DNA of 64,000 bases from Gerris lacustris (lineage: Eukaryota; Arthropoda; Insecta; Hemiptera; Gerridae). How positions within the stretch are numbered: position 1 is the stretch's first letter; the number at the start of each line of letters is the position of its first letter. Made by a program: the position numbers and the translations under genes. The notes under the pieces are model-generated. The model saw nothing but the letters and a program-made list of their open reading frames with translations. It was not told the DNA's origin and did not search any database. The stretch covers positions 65,784,043-65,848,042 of the forward strand of contig OX578281.1 of assembly GCA_951217055.1 (NCBI GenBank). The letters run 5' to 3'. Of this stretch, positions 55,489 to 64,000 are shown piece after piece.

Positions 55489-55986
55489 GGCGTGCTTCAC
55501 GTACGTACGTGGGGCGATAATCGCCTGGTTCTGTACATTAAAGTTAAAATTATTAAGTGCAATATAATTGTACTAATTTTAATAGTAATATTCTGTTTCT
55601 ACTCTTCAAGACCTTTAAATTGGTGTAAAACATGTTATGGTAACTAAAACAATGTTTAGTCACCCGCCATATTGGCCACCATCTTGGAAATTTTAAGAAC
55701 TGCATATTCTTTTTCTACACATCAAGACCTTTAAGTTGATGTATAACATGTCATACTTACTAAAAACCTTTTTTAGTCGGCCGCCATATTTGCCGCCATC
55801 TTGTATATATTAAGTGTGAAAAATCCAAAATGTGTCAGTTGTCTCAAATGCCGAGATGCATATGTGCCGAATTTCATGTTCCTAGCTATAGTAGTTTGTG
55901 AATTGAAACAAGCAACGGACAGACAGACAGACAGACAGACAGAGCCGTTATATAAGGTTTCTTTTTGTACTTTGTACAGAAACCTA
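55489..55986. mobile_element. GGTTTCTGTAC-ended MITE (family M3), copy 2
   Basis: It begins GGCGTGCTTCACGTACGTAC, with GGCGATAATCGCC and GGTTCTGTAC, and ends TTTGTACAGAAACC. It has two CCGCCATATT-type boxes (55665, 55783) where copy 1 has one, so the interior is partly duplicated. A GACAGACAGACAGACAGACA tract lies at 55918. Confidence 0.75.
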
Positions 55987-57225
55987 AAAGGATGTCTGAA
56001 AAAGATATAATGTTCCATTCATGAAACTTGGTTTATTACTTTGCCTGGGCAGAAAAATTTAATACCTGAAAAAAGATCCTAAACTTTTTGGGGGGTGGAA
56101 CACAATGTTTGGGGAAGGAGTAATTTATAAAATTATAAATTAAATTAGTTTGAGAGGTCCCCTTTTATACGTATTTTATCGAATGACAGCTTTCAGATTG
56201 ATTAAATCATTCATAATTATTGGGGAAAAACAAAGAATTTTTTATAATATCTCCTAAAAATGTGTGTGAATCGTTTCAAATGAATTTTAAAGTCATAAAT
56301 ATATATTTTGCAGAAGAAATATCACAGATATAGTAGGTTTAATAAATGGAGTTGTAAATTGGAAATTTATAGCAGGAAAAGTATGAACTAATTTTATTAT
56401 ACTTTTCTTCGAATTTAAAACCATGAAAGTAAATTATTTATTTTTATTCCAACTAAATTATTTGAGAAAATACGTATTTTAAATTTATTTAGATAAAACA
56501 AAAAGTATAACTGTACAAATGATTGCTAAAATAAAAGATTGCAACCAAGGCTAAAACAATTTAATTTAATAAATATAATTAGAGATTTCTTTATCTTGAC
56601 TGTTAAATTTGTGCTTAAGCATAAACAGTTTAAAATATAGATAATTATTGCAATCATCTGCTTTTCTTGATTACAAAACTGTGTGCTATATTAACAACTA
56701 GAATTAAAAGTTTCCGCTTCTAGTATTAATGTAAAATTGTATTTCGTTTTCTCTGTGTCAAAATTCTTAAAATTCTACACATTAATTTCAAAGATAAGCA
56801 TATGCAGAGGGTACTTTTTTTTATTACATCACAGGTATTAAAATACTTTAAGTACTCATTAAGCCCCTTTACCTTCATAAAAGTGAACAACTACAATGAA
56901 ACAGTAGACCTGTCCGTGGGATTGATAAAGCGGGTTAAGGGATTACCGTCCTTGTAGTAAGAGATAACCCTTTTCTGAGTAATTACCCCTGGAGTAATTA
57001 GACCATGTTTGTGGTTTTTCTTAGTCTCTTAGGGTTTACCGACTTCAAAAAATAGCTGCCATTTAAACTGTTACAACCAAGCTTTTGCCGTTGTCAATTA
57101 GTTTAAATTGGCTCAATAAAAATGTCACGAAAAAGGCAATTTATATTACCTCCATTATCTTCATCGAAGTTGCATATCAAAAATAATAATTACTTGACAA
57201 ATTAGATTATTATTGACATTTTCAT
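55987..57225. other. AT-rich DNA, no gene recognised
   Basis: The stretch at 56920-57010 has a GGGTTAAGGGATTACC/GAGTAATTACCCC pattern but no defined element. Nothing else is supported. Confidence 0.4.
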
Positions 57226-57229
57226 GTTT

Positions 57230-57690
57230 AGGCTATGGAACATAAGTCAAAATCGTTACGTTACTTTTAGCTTAAAAACTCAGAAAAGTATAACAGGGAG
57301 TTAGAATAGGAGGTCTATAATCCAGTCTCACGCTGTAGTGCCTTCCCCTACCGCGCTTCGTAGGGCCGAAGAAAGTCGAAAAGATTTATATGTGTGACAG
57401 GGAGTTAGGAAAGTACAGGAGGTTGCCATCAACTCTCAGCCCTCTCGGCCTACCTAGTATGAAGGCATATTAACAATTCGTAGAAGGCGGGCCGGCGCCT
57501 TTGAATTCAGTCGTTTGTAATCAAGCCGTGGCAGTGCCGGTGTGGAGATATATAAATATGATCTTCCATCTACTTTTATCAATTACTTGAAGAAATTACC
57601 GATTATATTTCATTTTATGTCGGTAGTTTACGCAGAGTGAAAACATGAAAATGTCTCACTGTCTTGCGGACTCGTACGCAAGAAGTTTTA
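57230..57690 (+). mobile_element. internal fragment of a piggyBac-3-like element
   Basis: It matches 15100-15510, sharing AAGATTTATA, GAGTTAGGAAAGTACAGGAG, GAAGGCGGGCCGGCGCCTTT and TGTCTCACTGTCTTGCGGAC. Neither TTAA-flanked end nor the GGGGTC palindromes are present, so it is the interior of another copy. Confidence 0.65.
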
Positions 57691-57840
57691 GTTTCATTTT
57701 ATTTGTATAATTTCTTTTACTTTCAACTTACTATAGTTTTTACTTTCTGATGACTTATATTATAAGAGTATCATTTTAGACTAGACCAGCAAAACTGCTT
57801 TATGTATGGATTAATTGGTTCAGTTAATAGTTGTGGTTTT

Positions 57841-58150
57841 TAGGGTTTAGTAGATACTTCACGAAACCCTTATGCCGAGGGTGATGTGTCCGTCTGTCCG
57901 TCGCTCTTTGGTTCGTAGGACCCGAACCGTTTAAGCTAAAGAGCTGAAATTTAAAACACTGACGCAACTTTTTAAATCAACCATAGGAAAAATATACAGA
58001 AAATATACAGAAAAAAAAAATATACATTTTTGTTAAAAATTAAATATTTGCATACTCAATTCGCAAAAATGTGGTAAACCAAAATTTTTTATTTTTTTAT
58101 TTATATTTTTATTTTCGAGTGAGGTATCAAATTAAAGCTGCTGAATAATA

Positions 58151-58152
<2 letters not shown>
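57841..58152. mobile_element. AGGGTTTAGTAGATAC-ended repeat, left end
   Basis: A terminal hairpin AGGGTTTAGTAGATACTTCA...CGAAACCCT is followed by GTCCGTCTGTCCGTC and GAGTGAGGTATCAAATTAAAG. The repeat runs into the TA microsatellite. The opposite end is not seen. Confidence 0.55.
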
Positions 58153-58223
<71 letters not shown>

Positions 58224-58227
58224 ATAT
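58153..58227. repeat. (TA)n microsatellite
   Basis: About 75 bp of TA dinucleotides with one interruption near 58211. Confidence 0.95.
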
Positions 58228-58272
58228 GCTTTTTTAAATTTTGAATTCTTAATTGGTTTTATGAGTTGAAAT

Positions 58273-59507
58273 ACAGGGTGGCCACGATAAACTGGCCCAC
58301 CCAGTTATCGCTTTCATTTTTGAAGATAGAGAAAAAATGTAAATGGTAACTCACCTTGGATTTTCGCGTAGTTTTATAATATGATTTCCAAAAATATTTT
58401 CATGTCATAGTTTCGGCGTTATTTCTCTCAACGTTGTAATCTTAAATGGTAACCTATATTTTTTATATTTTTTTCTAACATTAGATTGCTTTTGAAGAAA
58501 AATCGATTGAGAATTGACGGAGATATTCAGTTTTCAATATAACAAAAATGCTATCTAAGTATGTAAAATACTACTATTAAAAAGAAAAGTGTCTTAATTC
58601 TGTTTATTTCACTTTGTTTTCCACTTATTAATGTTAGTTGAATGCATTTACTGATCAAAAGTCAAACCTTTTTTCTTCTAAAGCAATCTAATGTTAGAAA
58701 ATAATTTCAAGATAAAAAGAACTTTTTATATACTACGTTTTTAAATTTTCTGTTGAATTGTATGTAATGTTGATAATATAATTGTTATTGTTATATAATA
58801 TATAATGTTAGTGAAAAAAAATAGTTCCGAATTAATTTACTTCACATAAATGACAACCATCCAGAGAGCTGATCTTAAACCTATAAAAAAATAAATCTTT
58901 GTACAACGGATCTCCCCAACACCAAATCTAAAGCATGCCATCGATATATTTGAAATAATATAATCGATAAATAATATAATCGATATTTCCTGTTTTGCTG
59001 TCATTCAATGTTTATCTATCACAAATTTGAGACCCGTCAAAATGAAGATTGCGTAAATATTGGATATGGCAAAACAATTAAAATAACTTGCGGATTTTTT
59101 CCGAACTAACTTTCAGCACAGCAAAATTTGCTGAAAACTAATTAAATTCTGCTGAAAGATGGTTAAAAGAATTAAAATAATGCATTGTCATCGTGTTCTC
59201 AGCTATGCTAAAAGTTTCAAATGTCTAGCTATTCGGGAAGTTAGTTAGAAATCGATTGCCAGATTTGTACCGGACAAACAAACAAACAAACAAACAAGAA
59301 TGCAAGCTAATAAAAATGTAGTAAAAATATAAAAACATATAGGTTACCATTTAACATTACAAAGTTGAGAGAAATACCGCCGAAACTATGAGATAAAAAT
59401 ATTTTTGGAAATCATATTATTAAACTGCGCGAAAATCCAAGGTGAGTTACCATTTACCAAAAATAAAAGAGATATCAGGGTGAGCTAGTTTATCGTGGCC
59501 ACCTTGT
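58273..59507. mobile_element. foldback element E carrying a family D insertion
   Basis: The ends CAGGGTGGCCACGATAAACT and, reversed, CAAGGTGGCCACGATAAACT belong to arms of about 190 bp (58273-58465, 59338-59507) and are flanked by TA. A second inverted pair, TCTAACATTAGATTGCTTT and its inverse, lies at 58475 and 58678. Family D copy 3 (58706-59330) is inserted beside the inner arm. No transposase. Confidence 0.85.
58706..59330. mobile_element. ACTACGTTTTTA-ended repeat (family D), copy 3
   Basis: Nearly identical over most of its length to 41384-42010, with ACTACGTTTTTA near the left end and TAAAAATGTAGT near the right. It lacks the poly-A tail of copy 1 and shares the AAAC tandem tract (59276-59297). 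Confidence 0.75.
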
Positions 59508-61685
59508 ATACCCCAAAAAAATCTCCCCTCCCCCCAACCAATTTATATCAGCTGGTCCTAAAATTTTGAAATAGTTCATGGTAACACCTTATGACAGGGC
59601 GATGAAAATTTTCTTTTCCTTACAAAAAATGTAATTTACCTTGTCGTTATTACCGATAAATAACATTGTGACCCCCCGAGGGATCGAAACGGACCCCTAA
59701 GGTTGAAAAAAAATCATAATTATACAACGGGTATGCTTAATCATCTAAGTAACTCTAGAAAGTTTTCGGACCTAAGTACTTCCTTGAGATTTTTTTCTTT
59801 ATGTCCTAAACAACACAAGATGATGGTGATGATTTCAGGATGAAGGGGTCTGCGCTCTGCCACTAGTCAGTGGCTGGATATTCTTACTATTATATGCGGT
59901 CACTAAAGTGATACCACGTCATGATTTTACATCATGACAATCAAAGATTTATTGGTGTTTGAACTGCGTTTCAGGTCATTGCATTGTCATGATCCTATAT
60001 AGTAATATTTTGAAGGAACAAGGAGTAACTGTAATAAATTATGGTTATATATGGCATAATACTTTATCGATAGTTCATCCAAGAGGAAAACGTGGACCTT
60101 TCGGACATGTATAAGGTCATAGACGGCTATATTGAACCAAACGTCAATTGTGCCTGGAGGCAGGAGTTCACTCAGATAACAATACAAGGTTGGAAATCAG
60201 TTTGTGAAAGTGAACTCGTTCATCATAAATCGATGAAATGAAGTGGACAGGCTAAGCAACGGGAAAAATCAATCCATGTGCAAAAGTTTTAGGTATTGGC
60301 TCGTTAAATTACGTTAAGTTAGACGAACAGCACTACACAAGCTGCTGTTATAGAACAAAAAATTAAGAATATAACACATGCAATGAAAATAATAATTTGT
60401 TGAAACTGATGTTTAAATACAAACTAAGAATATCATTAGAACTAAGGGAACTCTCAGAAGTGCTATTGGAAAGGTAGAATAAGAGAAACTTTGACCACTT
60501 TCATAAATCACTATAAATGATCTTATGCCATTTTTTTTTAAGAAAACAAGGCATAATGGCACTTATTTACTTTAGAACCCCTCTTGGTTCTTAACAATAA
60601 TCTGCGCAACAAAAGTCTGAAAGGTTTGTGTGTTTGTCTCCCCAAGACTTGAGACACCTTGGGAAGTTTTATTACGCTATTTTAAGATTGAGTCTCATCA
60701 TGTGTAAGACTAAATCTTATACACAAAACTGTAGGACAATGAGTTCTACAGTTTTCTTAGCGTATATTTAATATCCATTTGTTTTAATAGTTTATTAGAC
60801 TAAGGGATATTATCACATTTATAAACACAAGTATGATATTAATTGTCCCAAGATATATGGGGCTAAATATCCCTTTGTCTTAATAGTTATTTAGATTAAG
60901 CACTAGGTAGTATTAAGACAAGTACCTATTAAGACAAGGTAATTGATATAGGGGGGTGCTTAAGTAAAAAAGTACCGGCATAATAAAGCGGCCCAAATTA
61001 TAAAAAAGTGAAAACAATAAGAACGTGTAGTTCGGAGGTTAGTAAGTAATATCATAAAGAATAAAGAAATATTTCTGTAATGGCAATGTAAAAAAAAGGT
61101 AAATCTTTTCCGACTTTAATGACCAGCAAGAGATCAGTCCATTGTGTATCAGAAAAGCTTACATTTTCTCAAACATAAAGATAAGATCTTAATAGAAAAA
61201 AAATAATAGAGAAAGAAGAAAAGTAGAAGAAATTCCAAGTAAGATTAGACTGGTAAGTGGAGCATTAGTCGCGAGTGACAGTGATAAATTTCTAACATAC
61301 CAAGAGTGGAACTTTAAGTAATAGTCAGCCTGGATATCTCGAGGTCTTGGACCTACCTCACCGTCTTTCTTCTGTCAAATGCCTTGACAGCTTCGATTCT
61401 AGAAGTCTAACAGAAATTCCAGATAAACCGCTGTACATTTTCGATTCTGTCTTTTGCTTCTGGTAAATGGTTTAGTAACCATTAAAAAGTTATCAGTTAC
61501 TTCTAACATGCATAATGATTTATGTTAAAATGGACTACTTTTAGTTCTTTTTTCTAATTCAATTTAAGAAGAATATTCAGGGTCAATAGAAAAAGTGATA
61601 AATAGTTAATGCATCAATTCAACTATGGAATAGTTTAAAATTTGATTTATTAATTCAGTTACAATTTCAATTTAATTTTGAGATT
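59508..61685. other. no gene recognised
   Basis: About 2.2 kb of largely unique sequence. The short inverted pair GTCATGATTT/ACATCATGAC lies near 59919-59938. The region 60770-60960 has loosely repeated GACTAAGGGATATTA and CCATTTGTTTTAATAG-like phrases. The 66-codon minus frame at 59987 has no recognisable domain, start support or splice sites. Confidence 0.4.
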
Positions 61686-61842
61686 AGAGTGTGAACAAAA
61701 TTGTGAACAGACACGGTACCAAAAGCAAATATCTGAAACTGAATTATGTTGAAGGATTTTTAAAATCGGAGACATTAAAAATGTTCTTCATCAGAAAGAT
61801 CACAAAGCTGCCGTTATCTTCGGTAGGCTTGGAAGCAATAAA
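61686..61842 (-). mobile_element. HP family, right-end fragment
   Basis: GACACGGTACCAAAAGC, TTTTTAAAATCGGAGACATT and GCTGCCGTTATCTTCGGTAG...CTTGGAAGC are the family's terminal 150 bp. Confidence 0.6.
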
Positions 61843-61999
61843 ATATTTATCTATTAAGCCTTTAGAATAGATCCAAACAATTTAGCTTTAACTGATAAAA
61901 TAAAAAACTACTACTAAAGGAGTACAGAAGATTTATAAAACTAAATATTCTAATATAAATCTACCTTTAAAAGTAGGACATTGATACCTATGGGAATGA

Positions 62000-62745
62000 A
62001 TTGACAGTTGTTGAGGAACCAAAAGCTTTTTTAACTTGCTTGTTGCTTATACCAATGCACAGACTAAGTTCGTAAAACAGCGTTATCCGTCCATGCGTTC
62101 ACGCAAACGTCTTCAAATTTGAAATTGAATTTTTTTATATGTACTTTAATTATATTTTGCTTACACGACTCATTATTATCTTATTTAATTTTTCCAACTT
62201 TGTTTCGAGGTTACCAAAAGGCAACGGAAGCTATAAGATCGGTTTAGCAAAAAAAAAAAAAAAAAAAGTTATAGCTCTGGTTTCAAAAATCCCGAATTTA
62301 TTTTCAGACATCGGAAGGTTTGTCAAAAGTAGCCTAAGATTTAGATCAACCACCTTCGTACATTAGATAGTGCTAAATTGATACTTGTTTTAGTATTAGC
62401 CTGCCAATTAGCGTGGCACATAGCTTCCTCGCATCCTGTAACGTACTTTATTTATTTTATGCTTTCACAAGCCATTATTGTCTAAATTGTTTGTTGTTGT
62501 CTAATTGTTAATTCGATTGTTGAAATTGGAGACCTAAAAATGTTTCGTACTTGAGAACGATCACGTACCTTCCTGTTACCTTCGGCAAGCTCGGAAGAAA
62601 AAAAGCAAAAACACTTTTGACAGATTTAAAAAGAAAGGAAGAAAAAATTAAATAAATTAGACTATAATGGGTTGTAAAACCATTACATCAATAAATTACA
62701 TGATAGGATACAATGGAGGTATTTACCACACTAATTGGCAGGCTA
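62000..62745. mobile_element. cluster of HP fragments in both orientations
   Basis: Positions 62025-62135 resemble subfamily b; 62205-62395 begins a plus copy with TTCGAGGTTACCAAAAGGCA; 62401-62598 is a minus copy with both ends but most of the interior deleted (GCCTGCCAATTAGCGTGG to CTCGGAAG). 62605-62745 is the right end of a plus copy ending TTTACCACACTAATTGG. Repeated nesting is likely. Confidence 0.6.
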
Positions 62746-63235
62746 TTTTTTTTCAAAATCTGTAACAATTCTTTTTTCCGTGGTAGGCTGTGAAATAGTA
62801 ACTTAAGAGCCTAAAAAGCATAACAAAAATCCATTTTTTCATTACGTGGACTTGAAAAATCTTTTCAGTACTCCTAGCTGTAAAGAAAAAATCTTTTACG
62901 TCCTAGGAACTAAAAGATTTTTATTTTCCGGCGGGTAGTTGTCAAAACTTCCGTTAGTAGCGCTGCAGTCTTTGCAGAAATGCTTAGTACGATTTAATTC
63001 CGCTAGATGTCAATGCGTTTTATTTATCTTTTCTTATAGTTATAAGGTTTCTTTTTTTAAATATTAAGTATGTACTAATATTTGTTATTATTATATTGAT
63101 TATTTATTAATATTTAATGTTTTTTCATTGTCTGCTACCTCGGAAAAAATAGCATATGCTACGCGACTGTGAAGTGTTTTTTCTTTACCTTGGCAATATT
63201 TAAGCTGTAAGAAAAAACTCACTTCACAGGCTAGT
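62746..63235. other. no gene recognised, possible inverted element
   Basis: CAGCTGTAAAGAAAAAATCTTTTACG near 62875 and TTTTTCTTTACCTTGG/AAGCTGTAAGAAAAAACTC near 63180-63220 are loosely related, and GTGAAGTG...CACTTCAC pair at 63170 and 63219. An old foldback is possible but not demonstrated. Confidence 0.35.
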
Positions 63236-63239
63236 AACA

Positions 63240-64000
63240 TAATATAGTATTGTTTTATTACATGAATAAACATATCAATTTAGCAATATTTAGTGCAGAC
63301 GGTTGCAATTAATATGGAATATAATATTTGTGCTATTTTCGATAAACCATCCAAATTTCTTAATAATTGGATGGGTATACTTTTTAAAAAAAAGTAAAAA
63401 TAGAGGTTTATAAAAAACATTTGTGTTCATGTAAAAGAAAACCTAATGGGTGTAGACGGTTGAAACTTAGAAGGGACTAAAAAATCATTAGATGACCTAA
63501 GTACCTTCCAAATTTTATTAAAATTGGACGTGTAGTTTTTAAGAGATGTTGGTTTGGCAAAACTGTTTCGACAGGCAGACGCGAGACCAAAAATGTTTCC
63601 TGATGTCTGAAACGGATTTCTGCCTTGGAATTTTTTTATTCGAAGTCATAAAAAATGGTATGTCTATTTCATGATTGAAAAAGAGTAATAATTATAAAAT
63701 AATTGGATTAAAAAGAAAGAATAAATAAATAAAAGAACTAACAATAGGTATACAGTCTTCTACTTATTTATTCAAGAATATGTTACGTGATATTCAATTT
63801 TTTTTTTAAGTGAAACTTCTTTAGGCGTGGTAGAGTAAATTGGCTTGGATGAAACGAAATTACATGTAATTCATGTAAAAAAATCAAAACTTATTTGACA
63901 TACTAAACGAACAGGAGAACAATTAAATAAATTAGACAATAATGGCTTGTAAAAGCATAAGATCAATAAAGTACGTGATAGGTTGCGAGGTAGCTATGTG
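63240..64000. mobile_element. HP family, two copies or fragments reaching the window end
   Basis: A minus copy spans about 63255-63640 (ACATGAATAAACATATCAAT, AAATTGGACGTGTAGTTTTT, CGACAGGCAGACGCGAG). From about 63890 a plus copy resumes (AATAATGGCTTGTAAAAGCA) and its GAGGTAGCTATGTG end is cut by the window. Confidence 0.65.

Noticed and set aside
59987..60187. 66-codon minus-strand frame
   Set aside because: No homology signal or splice context seen; expected by chance in a 64-kb window.

Overview
The window is animal nuclear DNA: AT-rich, dominated by interspersed repeats, with one intact spliced gene and one isolated exon. The MADF-BESS domain combination of that gene and the piggyBac, hAT and long inverted-repeat elements point to an arthropod, most likely an insect with a repeat-swollen genome. 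I cannot name the species. There is no operon-like structure, and most open frames over 60 codons are products of simple repeats or transposon relics.

Host genes. A two-exon minus-free gene on the plus strand (32077-34282) encodes an intact 293-residue MADF-BESS protein. Its intron is filled by a repeat and a piggyBac-like element lies directly behind its 3' end. On the minus strand, a 69-nt exon (8318-8386) encodes the sixth membrane helix of a class A neuropeptide-type receptor. Its partner exons were not found, so the 5' third of the window is probably receptor intron.

Mobile elements. Four piggyBac-like elements (1353-2277, 5425-6412, 15045-15696, 34420-35389) and a 64-bp derivative (16485-16548) sit at TTAA sites. 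Two hAT-like elements have perfect 8-bp target duplications (30816-31550, 43727-45243). Several long inverted-repeat (foldback) elements occur at 28732-29255, 38355-39595, 50061-51388, 51391-52000 and 58273-59507, some carrying other elements inside. About fifteen copies or fragments of a hairpin-ended family with a conserved CTGCCAATTAGTGTGGC end are spread through the window. Other families end in AGGGTCCGTAGG, AGGGTTTCGTTGGTA, GGTTTCTGTAC, ACTTTCTCATAT and GAAGCGAGC.

The most unusual system is a family of foldback SINE-like elements at 27709-27903, 52065-52496, 53437-53659 and 54396-54711, with a remnant at 40515-40553. Each carries tRNA-like sequence inside inverted arms, and each full copy is flanked by a 14-16 bp target duplication. 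That is the mark of LINE-driven retroposition, not of a DNA transposon. The 52065-52496 copy holds two facing, nearly complete 72-nt tRNA-like units.

Tandem repeats include a 24-bp GC-rich minisatellite (19756-20115), a 47-bp minisatellite (26261-26792), a 92-bp satellite-like block (54830-55350), a 577-bp tandem duplication (35526-37130) with a 56-bp palindrome in each copy, and three long TA microsatellites.
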